Source: Flavobacterium sp. LPB0248
GTDB lineage: Bacteria > Bacteroidota > Bacteroidia > Flavobacteriales > Flavobacteriaceae
Direction of reading: 5' to 3'
Assembly: GCF_013388355.1 (NCBI RefSeq)
Contig: NZ_CP058246.1
Coordinates: 2,542,001 to 2,606,000, forward strand
Length of the DNA stretch: 64,000 nt
Shown here: in pieces, positions 32,552 through 42,545 of the stretch
How the letters are laid out: every line of letters starts with the position of its first letter
Numbering within the stretch: position 1 is the stretch's first letter
Translations under genes and position numbers: made by a program
The notes under the pieces: generated by a model
What the model saw: only the letters and a program-made list of their open reading frames with translations
What the model was told of the DNA's origin: nothing
The model's database searches: none

Positions 32552-32650
32552 GATTGCAAAAGTAAGATTAATTAGAGAATGTGGCAATTGGATAATTTGA
32601 AAATTTGAAAATGCGTCAATTAGATAATTTCTTATTGGTCGTGGCTTAAC

Positions 32651-32688
32651 CGCAAAGTACGCGAAGGATTTACGCAAAGTGCGCGAAG
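32651..32688. repeat. 22-bp-spaced direct repeat CGCAAAGT-CGCGAAG
   Basis: CGCAAAGTACGCGAAG at 32651 and CGCAAAGTGCGCGAAG at 32673 differ at one base. It is a short stretch of degenerate intergenic repeat upstream of pth. Confidence 0.6.
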
Positions 32689-32781
32689 AAATATTTTTTA
32701 TCGAGATTTGCAAAGAACACAAAGAGAGTTCTCTCGTAGGGTTAGTTGATCATGCCGATTTATCTTGATTCCTTATTTCGT

Positions 32782-32875
32782 GTTGTCAGGTTGAGCGAAG
32801 TCGAAGCCCCACAAGAAGCTCGACAATCTAAATTCCATACTTTGCGTGGGCTTCGACTTCGCTCAGCCTGACAAC
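32782..32875. repeat. REP-like inverted repeat GTCAGGTTGAGCGAAGTCGAAG, copy 1
   Basis: Arms 32782-32809 and 32848-32875 are complementary with a few G-T mismatches around a 38-base centre. A second member of the same family lies at 56551-56618. No gene lies in the 32552-32974 interval. Confidence 0.8.
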
Positions 32876-32924
32876 GATAAAAAAAACTTAGCATCTCAGC
32901 ATCTTAGAAACTTAGTACCTAAAA

Positions 32925-32954
32925 AAAAGCCCCAATCGTAAGATTGAGGCTTTT
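32925..32954. terminator. Intrinsic terminator of rplY
   Basis: AAAAGCCCCAATC / GATTGAGGCTTTT with GTAA loop, just after the rplY stop on the minus strand. Confidence 0.85.
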
Positions 32955-32974
32955 GGTATTGAGTTGAAAAAAAA

Positions 32975-33586
32975 TTATTTTTTCTTTCCTTTTGCAGGAG
33001 CTTTTGCAGCTTTTGCAGCTTCTTGAGCAGCTTTCATAGCAGCACGAGAGATTCTTACTTGACAAACAACAGTGTTGTCTGGGTGCATAATTTTGTACTC
33101 TGGTTTTCCAACTTTAGTAACGTATAATTTGTTACCCATTTCAAGTGGAGTGATGTCAGCTTCAACGAAATCAGGAAGATTTGCTGGTAAAGCTTTAACT
33201 TTCAATTTACGTTGGTTTAAACGTAAAACACCTCCCGCAAGAACACCTTTAGATGTACCAACGATTTTCACAGGAACTTCCATTGTGATTTCTTTATCAT
33301 CAAATAATTGGAAGAAGTCAATGTGTAAAATTTTGTCAGATACTGGGTGAACTTGGATATCTTGCAAAATTGCATTGAATGATTTTCCTTTTCCAAGTTC
33401 GATCACAACAGTGTGAGCGTTTGGAGTGTAAACCAAGTTTTTGAATGCAGTAACGTCTGCTGAGAAGTGTACTGCCTGGTTTCCTCCGTATAAAACGCAA
33501 GGTACCTGTCCAGCATTACGTAAGGCTTTAGTTGACACTTTGCCCACGCTTTCTCTTTCTGATCCTTTAATTGTAATCGATTTCAT
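32975..33586 (-). CDS. rplY: 50S ribosomal protein L25 (Ctc/TL5 form)
   Basis: 5S-rRNA-binding ribosomal protein. 203 residues, the long two-domain general-stress form. N-terminal [35 protein letters not shown] is the conserved L25 start. The C-terminal TL5 domain (about 95-185) contains [43 protein letters not shown]. It ends in an alanine/lysine-rich tail. Downstream of prs in the same direction, separated by a palindromic element. Confidence 0.95.
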   Translation of the reverse strand: MKSITIKGSERESVGKVSTKALRNAGQVPCVLYGGNQAVHFSADVTAFKNLVYTPNAHTVVIELGKGKSFNAILQDIQVHPVSDKILHIDFFQLFDDKEITMEVPVKIVGTSKGVLAGGVLRLNQRKLKVKALPANLPDFVEADITPLEMGNKLYVTKVGKPEYKIMHPDNTVVCQVRISRAAMKAAQEAAKAAKAPAKGKKK

Positions 33587-33624
33587 TGTAAAAAAATATA
33601 GTTATTAAATAAATATTCTTGTTT

Positions 33625-33706
33625 GCTGTAAGCTTTAAGCAATATGCTTCAAGCTTTTTTTATGCAAAGTGAATAAGCTTACGGCCTAAAGCCTAAAGCT
33701 TACTGC
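33625..33706. repeat. Palindromic intergenic element made of GTAAGCTTTA / TAAAGCTTAC words
   Basis: The left arm (33625-33655) contains GTAAGCTTTAAGC and GCTTCAAGCTT. The right arm (33675-33706) contains AAGCTTACGGCC and GCCTAAAGCTTAC. It sits between prs and rplY. Confidence 0.6.
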
Positions 33707-33708
33707 TT

Positions 33709-34650
33709 TTACATAATGAATTTTCCACTGATGGAATTGTTGTGGTGAACCATCTGCATTACCTCAGCAAATAGAGGTGCACAGCTTACCACTTTTATCT
33801 TTTTTGACTCTTTCTTTAACGGAATAGAATCTGTTACGATTAACTCGGTTAATTTTGAGTTTTCGATTTTTTCGTATGCTCCGCCAGATAAAATAGCGTG
33901 CGTACAAATTGCTCTTACACTTAGCGCTCCTTTTTCAATCATAAGGTCTGCCGCTTTCGCTAAAGTCCCTCCTGTATCGATCATGTCGTCTACCAAGATT
34001 ACGTTACGTCCTTTTACTTCACCAATTAGCTCCATAGTATCGATAACGTTGGCTGCTTTTCTTTGTTTGTAACAGATTACTACATCTGATTCCAAAAACT
34101 TAGAGTAAGCATATGCTCTTTTTGAACCTCCCATATCTGGAGATGCAATTGTTAGATTTTCTAACTTTAAACTTTCTACGTATGGTAAAAAGATCGTAGA
34201 TGCAAATAAATGATCTACTGGTTTTTCAAAGAATCCTTGAATCTGGTCTGCATGCAAATCCATTGTCATGATTCTTGTTGCTCCTGCAGCTGTTAGTAGG
34301 TTTGCTACTAATTTAGCTCCAATTGGAACTCTTGGTTTGTCTTTTCTGTCTTGTCTTGCCCAACCAAAATAAGGCATAACAGCTGTAATATGTCTTGCTG
34401 ATGCACGTTTTGCCGCATCAATCATTAACAACAATTCCATCAGATTATCTGCACTTGGAAAAGTTGAACATACGATAAATACTCGTAAACCTCTTATTGA
34501 TTCTTCGTAAGACGGCTGAAATTCTCCATCACTATACGTTGACATCGTTACTTTTCCTAACGGAATTCCGTAATCTTTTGCAATTTTTTCTGCAAGATAA
34601 ACACTTTGTGAACAAGCAAAAATTTTAGCTTCTGGTTCTAGGTGCGACAT
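33709..34650 (-). CDS. prs: Ribose-phosphate pyrophosphokinase
   Basis: Makes PRPP from ribose 5-phosphate and ATP. 313 residues from the ATG at 34650, whose MSHLEPEAKIFACSQSVYLAEKIAKDYG is the usual start. A longer version from 34692 has an atypical leader. The PRPP signature is NVILVDDMIDTGGTLAKAADLM. DLHADQIQGFF is the metal-binding region. The -7 box TAAATTTG lies on the minus strand at 34771-34778. Confidence 0.96.
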   Translation of the reverse strand: MSHLEPEAKIFACSQSVYLAEKIAKDYGIPLGKVTMSTYSDGEFQPSYEESIRGLRVFIVCSTFPSADNLMELLLMIDAAKRASARHITAVMPYFGWARQDRKDKPRVPIGAKLVANLLTAAGATRIMTMDLHADQIQGFFEKPVDHLFASTIFLPYVESLKLENLTIASPDMGGSKRAYAYSKFLESDVVICYKQRKAANVIDTMELIGEVKGRNVILVDDMIDTGGTLAKAADLMIEKGALSVRAICTHAILSGGAYEKIENSKLTELIVTDSIPLKKESKKIKVVSCAPLFAEVMQMVHHNNSISGKFIM

Positions 34651-34770
34651 TGTAATTTGTTGTTTTATCCCGTTACTTTTAAAAAAATTCAACTTTATAT
34701 TTCAATAAAGCAGAATGCATATAAATGTCTCGGATGTAGTTAGTTGTGTGTGCTTCGTTTTAACGAGCTG

Positions 34771-34778
34771 CAAATTTA
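34771..34778 (-). promoter_or_regulatory. -7 box of prs
   Basis: Minus strand TAAATTTG, with a TTTG 23 bases upstream (34802-34805). It gives a leader of roughly 115 bases. Confidence 0.5.
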
Positions 34779-34844
34779 TAAAATTTATTGAACACTGAAA
34801 GCAAAAATTTAAGTATTTTTAGTAGTTCGTTTAAAATTATTTTT

Positions 34845-34852
34845 TACATTTG
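34845..34852 (+). promoter_or_regulatory. -7 box for tRNA-Leu
   Basis: TACATTTG matches TAnnTTTG about 85 bases before the mature tRNA 5' end. Confidence 0.5.
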
Positions 34853-34936
34853 CACCGTGTTAAAGGAATGGCGCCATTTATGACTTCATTCTATTGCGTT
34901 AAAATAATCGCTTTTGATTATTTTTTCGTCTGCTAC

Positions 34937-35016
34937 GCCCGGATGGCGGAATTGGTAGACGCGCTGGTCTCAAACACCTGTGGGAAACCGTGCCGGTTCG
35001 ACTCCGGCTCCGGGTA
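34937..35016 (+). tRNA. tRNA-Leu (anticodon CAA)
   Basis: The cloverleaf folds with acceptor GCCCGGA/TCCGGGT (one G-T pair), D-arm region GGCGGAATTGGTAGACGC, anticodon arm CTGGT-CTCAAAC-ACCTG with CAA at positions 34-36, a variable arm typical of class II tRNAs and the T-loop GGTTCGACTCC. Discriminator is A and CCA is not encoded. One U-U mismatch lies in the anticodon stem. Confidence 0.93.
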
Positions 35017-35020
35017 CATA

Positions 35021-35051
35021 AAAACCTCTTCTTAACGGAAGAGGTTTTTTT
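35021..35051. terminator. Intrinsic terminator after tRNA-Leu
   Basis: AAAACCTCTTC / GAAGAGGTTTT stem followed by a T-run, directly after the tRNA. Confidence 0.85.
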
Positions 35052-35109
35052 AGTTTTACAACTTTTCTTTAAAACATTTTGATTTCGGTAACGAGAAAAG
35101 TAATACAAC

Positions 35110-35631
35110 CTAACTTTCGCTTCGTAAATCAATTTCAAAAAGGCAACAATTAGGTTCTTTTTGATAATGATATGGCAACTTTTCTGTATCTATCAACTTA
35201 ACCATTCCTAGAAAATCAAATCCTGCCGATGTATAATGCTCAATCAATTTGGTATTGTTTCCTAATGTGTCTAATCGCACATATCTCTTTTCTTGATCAT
35301 TTGCATATTTTTTTGACCACGCTACAATTTCGTCTATATATCTATTACCTCGTAACTTGGGATTTGTACAAATTCGGTGAATGTATATTGCGTCGTTGTT
35401 ATCTCTTTCTTCCCAGATTTCTTTATCTTCAAAAGTAATCGCCCAATTACAAGCTATGAAGTCGTCTATGACTATTTTCCACTGGCGTTTTTCTTCTATC
35501 TCTTTTATGAGAAAAGAGTCTTCAAAAGATGGCCAAACAACCATTTCTCTTTGAATTTGTAAATTTCTCGCCGCTTCATAAAGAGATGAAATCTCTTTGA
35601 GATCTGTTAGTAAACAATTTTTGATTTTCAT
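35110..35631 (-). CDS. GNAT-family N-acetyltransferase
   Basis: About 173 residues from the ATG at 35631 (MKIKNCLLTDLKEISSLYEAA, a typical GNAT start). An upstream in-frame start is less likely. Acetyl-CoA binding is in IHRICTNPKLRGNRYIDEIVAWSKKYA, where an R-G-N replaces the usual RGxG. LIEHYTSAGFDFLG is the common fourth motif. The acceptor substrate cannot be inferred. It is convergent with the tRNA terminator and follows the OsmC gene. Confidence 0.8.
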   Translation of the reverse strand: MKIKNCLLTDLKEISSLYEAARNLQIQREMVVWPSFEDSFLIKEIEEKRQWKIVIDDFIACNWAITFEDKEIWEERDNNDAIYIHRICTNPKLRGNRYIDEIVAWSKKYANDQEKRYVRLDTLGNNTKLIEHYTSAGFDFLGMVKLIDTEKLPYHYQKEPNCCLFEIDLRSES

Positions 35632-35694
35632 TTTTATACGTTTTTTAAACCTGCAATTTGGGTGTATTATAACATTTAAAAAATCCAAATCTTG

Positions 35695-36174
35695 CTATAT
35701 TATTCTAGAAATCTCACAACTAGCTTCATGCAAAACAGGAAAATTGCACGAATTAGCAATAAAACACAATTGATTTGCTTTATGATGCAACTCTAAAGCC
35801 AATTCTATTTTATCTGGATTTGAAATTTTTACTTTCGGATATAATCGTGCTTCTACAAAACGTCCGCTTCCTTCTGGATTTACTTCTAAGGTCGCTTCTG
35901 CATTGTCCGAATATTCCAAAACTTCTATTCCGTTTTGCGAGCAAACATATAAATACGACATCATATGGCAGGAAACTAAACTGCTCAACAATAAATCTTC
36001 AGGATTGTATAATTCAGGATCGCCTTTGAAAGCTTTTGCTGCCGATACATCTAAAACTGGTTTCCCTTCAATTTTAATCTGATGGGTTTTGCTGTAGAAT
36101 CTTTTTGATGATTCCTCTGAATTTTGTTTGGAAGTCCAGTTTAACTTTGCTTTGAATAAATGCTTAAATATCAT
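35695..36174 (-). CDS. OsmC-family peroxiredoxin-like protein
   Basis: Thiol peroxidase for organic hydroperoxides or a relative. 159 residues. The first redox cysteine is in LLSSLVSCHMMSYLYVC and the second in CFIANSCNFPVLHEASC, the standard OsmC/Ohr spacing. GDPELYNPEDLLLSSL precedes the first cysteine as usual. Cytoplasmic. Upstream of the GNAT gene in the same direction. Confidence 0.87.
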   Translation of the reverse strand: MIFKHLFKAKLNWTSKQNSEESSKRFYSKTHQIKIEGKPVLDVSAAKAFKGDPELYNPEDLLLSSLVSCHMMSYLYVCSQNGIEVLEYSDNAEATLEVNPEGSGRFVEARLYPKVKISNPDKIELALELHHKANQLCFIANSCNFPVLHEASCEISRII

Positions 36175-36208
36175 TTTATTGTCTGATTCAATTTGAGTAT
36201 TTTAATTG

Positions 36209-39200
36209 TTATCTTTTTAATGAAAAATGCCCTGAGAAAACAGTTTTATCATTAAAATTAGCTTTAAACCAGTAATCATCAGATGGCATTTCTTTTCCAT
36301 TATAAAATCCGTCCCAACCTAAATCATTTGCAAAAAGCTCTTTCAGCAATCTGCCATATCTGTCAAATATGGAAACTTTTGAATTGGGATATTTTTTTAT
36401 ACTTGCGATTTGCCACAGATCATTGTGCCCATCACTATTAGGAGTGAAAAATTTAGGATAGTCAATTACAGTTACTTCTTTCGAATCTTGCCCACAGCCA
36501 TCTTTATCTCTCATATAAACCATATAAGTTCCGCCTTGAACATCCGAAAAATAATTACTATCCTGATAATTTATACCATCTATAGAATATTCCAAATTTC
36601 CATCAATTGATGGAATAATTTCAACAAAGTTGTTATCCGACAATTCTTTATACTTTATTCCCTTAATAAATGGAAGTGTAGATCTTATTAATTCGAATTC
36701 AAATTTATTTTCACAATAAATATCATTTTGAATTTTCCCAACCACCAAGGTGTACTTTCCTGAGTTTGCTAAATTTGCTTCATAGGTATTTGAAATAACA
36801 TTACCATCTTCAAATTTCCAGTTGTAGCTATCCAAATTGCTCTCAACATTTACATGTAATGAAGCTTCCAAATTACACAGAAAATATTTTTTTTCAATCT
36901 TTACAGTTGGCAATTCATTCACCAACAAATCAAAACTTGTTTCAGAATTACAAAGACTATTTGTTTGACTTTCTACTTTTACTTTTATTGTCTGCAATTT
37001 TGGCTGAGTATTTCGAAATAAAGCTGGAAACGGACTTGACAATTCCTTTCCATTATTATCATAATACATTACTTTAAGTCCAGTTTGATTTCCTATAATT
37101 TCAGATTCTATAGTAGACATATCAAAAGTGGCAAAACCATTTCCTTCATCACAAGCATATTTGTTAGATGGCTTATTAATTTGCGGCTGAGAAGCTGTTT
37201 TCAAAACTAATGTTGTTTCTTTATAACAGTTAGTCAAAATATTAGTAACTCTAATCGTAATTAATTCTCGATTCTTAGTAGTATTTGTATAAGGATTAGG
37301 TAATGGACTTGTCAATGAATTTCCGTTGCTGTCAAAATAAGAAACTTTCATTCCCTGCTGATTTCCCAAAACCAAAGATTCGATATTTGATGTATCAAAA
37401 TATTCCGAAATCCCGTCATTGTTATCATCACATCCTATTAATTCTTGTAAAGAATTTGCAACAGGAACCGGGCTTACAATTAACTTAAATGTTGATTCGT
37501 TATAACAGTTCGTATTAATATTGATAGCTCTTACTCTAATTATTTCTTCTTTTACAATTAAATTTGTAACCGAGTTTAAAGCTCCTTGTATTTTTTGCCC
37601 ATTTTGATGATAAAACTCGACATTTAAGTCAGTCGAAGTCCCTAAAATTGAAGTTTCAACAGGCTTCAAATTAAACTGTGCAAAACCATTTCCATTATCA
37701 CAAACAATTAAATCAGTAACAGTTGACAAATCTGCCAATGGATTTACAATTAAATCAAATGTAGTTTCAGAGTAGCAACATAAATTATCTTTATGACTTA
37801 CTCTTACTGTTATAGTTTCTCTATCTTTAATCGTATTCGTGAACGGATTTGGTAGAGAACTATATTTCTTTCCCTTACCATCTATAAAAGAAATATCTTT
37901 ATCTGTTTGCCCTCCTAACACTTGCTGCATAACTGTAGAAACATCGAATGATTTTGAAATACCTGTTCCAGCTAAATCTTCGCAAGCATAGATATTATTA
38001 ATCCCATAAGTTTTTGGGGGTTCTTTTGCATCTATTGTTTCCGATAAATTTTCAACAGTTCCATCTTTACCTGTAACCTTTGCTGTGATAGTATATTTTC
38101 CATCCGCTGAAAAATCATGAAAAGGAGATAAATCTGTAGAAATGTTACTTGCTCCGGATGCCGGATCTCCAAAATTCCATTCTATAGAAGCTACTTTTGA
38201 TTGATCATCAATACTGAATTCTTTTAAAAACTCTGAGCATATATTTGAAAAATTCATTTCAAAATGGTTCGAAACATTTTTTACATTTCCCGTTACATTT
38301 ATGTAGAAATTCGCATTTGGATATCCGAATGAGGCAACATTGACGTATTTGTCTATGTTGGGATATGAACCGTCTTGAAGATTCTTACATCCTCCTCTCT
38401 CCCATGAGATACCATTATCTTGAGCCGAACCAGCAATAAATGCTAATCCCATTGAATTAGCAACAAGTCCTTTATAGACTTCTACTAAAATTCTCTCGAC
38501 ACCTGCAGGAATAACTATTGGCGTTTTAAAATCTACTTGTATGACTCGAGAATCTCTGCCGCCTCCTATATAAGGAACACTTACTGTTTGACTGCTTCCA
38601 ATTAAATCTGCAGTTGAGAAGGAAGCAGGAAAATTATCATCTATTTTATAAATATTAAAGGTTGCTTCTATACCCCAACTAGTTCCATTAAGTCCAACTT
38701 GCCCCGAATTAATTACAAATTCTTCATTGTTTGATATACCAAAATCTTTTAAAGTAAAATCTCTTGCCCAAAATTGTCCACTTCCATAACAAGAGTGGAT
38801 ACCTGTTTCCATAACATCATCACATACATTATGCGACAATCTAGTTATTGGTCCTGCAGTTTTTACATTAAAAATATCACCTGTTAGAGTTATAAAAAAA
38901 TTGGCATTTGGAACGGGGATTGGTAAAACTTTTGTAGATATATTACCATATGGATTACCGCACCCGGAATATATAGATTCTCCCTTATCTAATTCAGTTC
39001 CTGCAATAAGAATTTCTACAGAAGTCGGGTTATAAATGTCTTTAAATTTTGAAACTGTTACTAAAATCCTATCAATTCCTGCGGGAACAATTATTGGCGC
39101 ATCAAATTCTGCTTGAACAATTTGAGGAGCGCCAGTAACAATTGGGGTTTTTCCGAGACTCCCCGTTCCTAATACCATTTTGTGATAAGGCGTATCGATA

Positions 39201-39502
39201 TATTCTGAATAATCTGCATCAAGACTATAAACTGTTACATATAATTCTGTATTAATATTCGATTTAGCAATTCCTATTTGTCCAGATTTAATAATAAACT
39301 GTTCGTTTGCTTTTATTCCAAAATCTGACATTTTAAATATCCTTGACCAGCCCTCACTATTATCACAGCCCAACATATCTGTCTTAACAAGTGCACTACC
39401 AACATTATTCGTCAATGTTATTTGAGCATTAATATGATGAAAAACTATAAAAAATAAAAAACAAAGTGCTGAAATAAATTTATTTTTTTTGATAATAGTC
39501 AT
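36209..39502 (-). CDS. Large secreted T9SS type B sorting-domain protein
   Basis: 1097 residues. Signal peptide ends near INAQ (residue 27). Two related domains cover about 28-200 and 225-410 (each has a DFGI-N-EFII-SGQ-G start, then VPAG-RILV and a G-NPN-NFFI-TG end). A PKD-like stretch has IEWNFGDPASGASN. Four imperfect repeats of about 95 residues follow (each with CD-GxG-F-, a conserved YFD-NG/G--L--P--NPFTNT strand and R-TI-VRV). The last about 80 residues, FFTPNSDGHNDLWQI to VFSGHFSLKR, form the type B CHU_C sorting signal for the gliding-associated secretion system. A surface adhesin-like role is likely. Confidence 0.88.
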   Translation of the reverse strand: MTIIKKNKFISALCFLFFIVFHHINAQITLTNNVGSALVKTDMLGCDNSEGWSRIFKMSDFGIKANEQFIIKSGQIGIAKSNINTELYVTVYSLDADYSEYIDTPYHKMVLGTGSLGKTPIVTGAPQIVQAEFDAPIIVPAGIDRILVTVSKFKDIYNPTSVEILIAGTELDKGESIYSGCGNPYGNISTKVLPIPVPNANFFITLTGDIFNVKTAGPITRLSHNVCDDVMETGIHSCYGSGQFWARDFTLKDFGISNNEEFVINSGQVGLNGTSWGIEATFNIYKIDDNFPASFSTADLIGSSQTVSVPYIGGGRDSRVIQVDFKTPIVIPAGVERILVEVYKGLVANSMGLAFIAGSAQDNGISWERGGCKNLQDGSYPNIDKYVNVASFGYPNANFYINVTGNVKNVSNHFEMNFSNICSEFLKEFSIDDQSKVASIEWNFGDPASGASNISTDLSPFHDFSADGKYTITAKVTGKDGTVENLSETIDAKEPPKTYGINNIYACEDLAGTGISKSFDVSTVMQQVLGGQTDKDISFIDGKGKKYSSLPNPFTNTIKDRETITVRVSHKDNLCCYSETTFDLIVNPLADLSTVTDLIVCDNGNGFAQFNLKPVETSILGTSTDLNVEFYHQNGQKIQGALNSVTNLIVKEEIIRVRAININTNCYNESTFKLIVSPVPVANSLQELIGCDDNNDGISEYFDTSNIESLVLGNQQGMKVSYFDSNGNSLTSPLPNPYTNTTKNRELITIRVTNILTNCYKETTLVLKTASQPQINKPSNKYACDEGNGFATFDMSTIESEIIGNQTGLKVMYYDNNGKELSSPFPALFRNTQPKLQTIKVKVESQTNSLCNSETSFDLLVNELPTVKIEKKYFLCNLEASLHVNVESNLDSYNWKFEDGNVISNTYEANLANSGKYTLVVGKIQNDIYCENKFEFELIRSTLPFIKGIKYKELSDNNFVEIIPSIDGNLEYSIDGINYQDSNYFSDVQGGTYMVYMRDKDGCGQDSKEVTVIDYPKFFTPNSDGHNDLWQIASIKKYPNSKVSIFDRYGRLLKELFANDLGWDGFYNGKEMPSDDYWFKANFNDKTVFSGHFSLKR

Positions 39503-39630
39503 TTCATGAAAGTGGTTTTAGGTTCTTTTTTCAAAATTTTGATTAGATAGTTAACATCAAATATAAGAATCAAATGATATAATTTGACTCTCAAAATCCT
39601 TATTCAAAAACAAAAAAATCTTCGAAATAA

Positions 39631-39667
39631 AAAAACCTCGAAAGCTAAATACTTTCGAGGTTTTTCA
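39631..39667. terminator. Intrinsic terminator of the araBDA-galM operon
   Basis: AAAACCTCGAAAG / CTTTCGAGGTTTT stem with a 7-base loop between the galM stop and the T9SS gene promoter. Confidence 0.8.
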
Positions 39668-39700
39668 TAGAACTAAACTACTTAACAAATTCTAAAAAAT

Positions 39701-40885
39701 TTATTTTTGAACTGAAAACTTAAAAGTAGTTTTTGTTTTATAATTTTCTCCCGGATTTAGAACCGTTGTTGGGAAATTTTTCTGATTTGGAGAATCTGGA
39801 TAATGTTCTGTTTCTAAACATAATCCTGTTCTATGTGCAAAAGTTCCGCCGTTTGGCATTGGCAACGTTCCGTCAAGGAAATTTCCTGAATAGAACTGAA
39901 TTCCAGGTTCGTCTGTTGTCATTTCCATAACTCTTCCGCTTGCTGCATGGTATACTTTTGCTATAATTGTTTTTCCTTTTTCAGGATTATTCAATACCCA
40001 GCAGTGATCGTAACCTTTTCCTTTTTCTAACTGATCATTTTTAGCATTGATGTCTTTTCCAATTAATTTTGGCGTTCTGAAATCGAAAGGCGTACCAGTC
40101 ACATCTTCCAATTTTCCTGTTGGAATCAAATCGGCATCTACTGGAACTAATTTATCAGCATTTAAAGTCAATTCATGATCTAAGATTGTTTTGGTAAAAT
40201 CTCCAGATAAATTGAAATATGAATGCTGTGTTAAGTTAACAACCGTTTTTTTGTCTGTTGTTGCTTCGTAAAGCACTTCTAACTGATTATCATTAGTCAA
40301 GGTATAGGTTACAAAAACCTTTAAATTTCCTGGATATCCTTCTTCCATATCTTTACTTACATAAGATAATTTTAGAGAAGCGTTTTCACCAGATTTAACC
40401 TCATCTGCTTTCCAAACTACATTAAAAAATCCTTGCGGACCACCGTGTAAAGCATTTGGCGCATTGTTTATCGCTAACTGATATTCTTTTCCATCTAATG
40501 AAAATTTACCTTTTGCAATTCGGTTTCCATATCTTCCAATTAATGCTCCAAAAAACGGATTCTCTTTTTCATATTGCGCCAAAGAACTGAATCCGATTAC
40601 TACATTTTCTGAAACACCTTCTTTGTTCGGCACCTTCAAATCTGTAATTCTTCCACCAAAAGTGATGATGTCCACTTCCATCCCGCTTTGGTTTTTCAGT
40701 TTATAACTCTCGACTTTTTCGCCTTTGGCAGTAGTTCCGTATTCTGATTTGTCAATCGTGACTAAATCTTTTCCTTCAGTAGCAACTTTTTCTGTATCAG
40801 CTTTTTTATCGCTTTTACATTGAACTAAAACAATAGCAGTTCCAAGTAAGCTTAGTATAAAAAGAGAGCGTTTTAATACATTCAT
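39701..40885 (-). CDS. galM: Aldose 1-epimerase (mutarotase) lipoprotein
   Basis: Interconverts alpha and beta anomers of aldoses. 394 residues, larger than cytosolic GalM because of a lipoprotein signal (C23 in LVQC) and a lysine-rich linker. Catalytic motifs are NRIAKGKFSLDG, NALHGG, LTQHSYFNLSG and a C-terminal GLCLETEHYPDSPN (with the glutamate general base). It is the last gene of the arabinose operon; a surface or periplasmic location fits preparation of sugars for uptake. Confidence 0.92.
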   Translation of the reverse strand: MNVLKRSLFILSLLGTAIVLVQCKSDKKADTEKVATEGKDLVTIDKSEYGTTAKGEKVESYKLKNQSGMEVDIITFGGRITDLKVPNKEGVSENVVIGFSSLAQYEKENPFFGALIGRYGNRIAKGKFSLDGKEYQLAINNAPNALHGGPQGFFNVVWKADEVKSGENASLKLSYVSKDMEEGYPGNLKVFVTYTLTNDNQLEVLYEATTDKKTVVNLTQHSYFNLSGDFTKTILDHELTLNADKLVPVDADLIPTGKLEDVTGTPFDFRTPKLIGKDINAKNDQLEKGKGYDHCWVLNNPEKGKTIIAKVYHAASGRVMEMTTDEPGIQFYSGNFLDGTLPMPNGGTFAHRTGLCLETEHYPDSPNQKNFPTTVLNPGENYKTKTTFKFSVQK

Positions 40886-40905
40886 AAATGATATTTTTTT
40901 GGTTT

Positions 40906-41020
40906 GTAAAAAGTTAAATGTTAGAAGTAAAATGTCAGATGCGAAATTTAATCATTTTAAAAATGTAAAAATCACCTTTTTAATTTTTTCACATTTTACA
41001 TCTTACAAATTACATTTTAC
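40906..41020. repeat. Palindromic intergenic element between araA and galM
   Basis: The left arm repeats GTAAAAAGTTAAATG and GTAAAATGTC. The right arm repeats CACATTTTAC and CATTTTAC. The element has the same architecture as those at 23851 and 42546, but different words. Confidence 0.6.
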
Positions 41021-41024
41021 TACT

Positions 41025-42533
41025 TTATAGGCCGTGTTGAAACAAATGGAAATATGCTTCGTTGGCGTTGATTTTATCTTTAAATTCTCTTACAGTTGTT
41101 TTCTCATCAATTACCAATAATTCGATTCCAGCGATGTCTGCGAAATCTTCCATATATTCTGTTGTGATTGACTGGCTGTAAACCGTGTGGTGTGCTCCAC
41201 CAGCCAAAATCCAGGCTGTTGCCGCAACCTCTAAATTTGGTTTGCAATCCCAAAGAACACGTGCAACTGGAAGTTTTGGCAATTCTGCCATTGGCTTAAC
41301 TGCTTCAACTTCGTTTACAATTAAGCGGAAACGAGTTCCCATATCTACCAAAGACACATTGATTGCGTCACCTGCAGGCGAATTAAATACCAAACGTGCT
41401 GGATCTTCTTTTCCTCCAATTCCTAATGGGTGAACTTCGCAAGAAGGTTTTCCGTCAGCGATTGATGGACAGATCTCTAACATGTGAGATCCTAAAACAT
41501 ATGATTTTTGAGGTGTGAAATGGTATGTGTAATCTTCCATGAAAGAAGTTCCACCTTCTAAACCAATACACATTACTTTTAAAGCTCTTACCATTGCAGC
41601 TGTTTTCCAATCTCCTTCTCCACCAAAACCATAACCATCAGCCATTAATCTTTGTGTCGCGATTCCTGGTAATTGTTTCCAAACACCAAGGTTTTCAAAT
41701 GTATCTGTGAAAGCTCCAAATCCTCCTTCTTCAAGGAAAGCTCTTAATCCTAACTCAATTTTTGCCGCTTCAACCAACGAACTTCTTTGTGCTCCACCTT
41801 CTTTTAAAGAATCAGTTAAGTTATAAGAAGACTCATAAATTGCTAATAAATCGTTTAATTGTTTGTCTGTTACTTTTTCAATATGTTTGGTAACATCTGA
41901 AGAATCATATCCGTTAACCGACATTCCAAAACGAATTTGAGCTTCAACTTTATCTCCTTCTGTAACGGCAACTTCACGCATATTATCTCCAATACGAGCT
42001 ACTTTTAGGTTTTGAAGTTCATCCCAACCCAAAACGACTCTTGACCAGATTCCTAGTTGTTTTTGAACCCTTTGATCTTCCCAATGTCCAACCACTACTT
42101 TACGTTTTTTACGTAATCTTGACATGATGAAACCAAATTCGCGATCTCCGTGAGCCGATTGGTTTAAGTTCATGAAATCCATGTCGATAGATCCCCACGG
42201 AATTTCAGCGTTATATTGTGTATGTAAATGGCATAATGGCTTTTTAAGGATATTTAATCCGCCAATCCACATTTTTGCTGGAGAGAAAGTATGCATCCAA
42301 GCGATAATTCCGATACAGTTTTTCTCAGAATTCGCTGCCAAACACACATCTAAAATCTGCGAAGGAGATTTCACCACATCTTTATAAACCACTTTTACTG
42401 GAATTAAAGACGAAGCGTCTAATCCTTTTGCAATAATCTGAGAATGTTCTGCTACTTTTCTAAGTGTTTCTTCACCGTATAATTCCTGGCTTCCTACTAC
42501 AAACCATACTTCTTTTTGAGAAATGTCTATCAT
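41025..42533 (-). CDS. araA: L-arabinose isomerase
   Basis: Converts L-arabinose to L-ribulose. 502 residues, matching the 500-residue family. [19 protein letters not shown] opens the enzyme. [56 protein letters not shown] and [29 protein letters not shown] contain the conserved metal-binding glutamates and histidines. It belongs to the araB-araD-araA-galM operon. Confidence 0.97.
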   Translation of the reverse strand: MIDISQKEVWFVVGSQELYGEETLRKVAEHSQIIAKGLDASSLIPVKVVYKDVVKSPSQILDVCLAANSEKNCIGIIAWMHTFSPAKMWIGGLNILKKPLCHLHTQYNAEIPWGSIDMDFMNLNQSAHGDREFGFIMSRLRKKRKVVVGHWEDQRVQKQLGIWSRVVLGWDELQNLKVARIGDNMREVAVTEGDKVEAQIRFGMSVNGYDSSDVTKHIEKVTDKQLNDLLAIYESSYNLTDSLKEGGAQRSSLVEAAKIELGLRAFLEEGGFGAFTDTFENLGVWKQLPGIATQRLMADGYGFGGEGDWKTAAMVRALKVMCIGLEGGTSFMEDYTYHFTPQKSYVLGSHMLEICPSIADGKPSCEVHPLGIGGKEDPARLVFNSPAGDAINVSLVDMGTRFRLIVNEVEAVKPMAELPKLPVARVLWDCKPNLEVAATAWILAGGAHHTVYSQSITTEYMEDFADIAGIELLVIDEKTTVREFKDKINANEAYFHLFQHGL

Positions 42534-42545
42534 TTTGTTATTTTT

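Noticed and set aside
34937..35016. tRNA-Leu as an integration site of a mobile island
   Set aside because: No integrase, no second copy of the tRNA 3' end and only ordinary genes follow.
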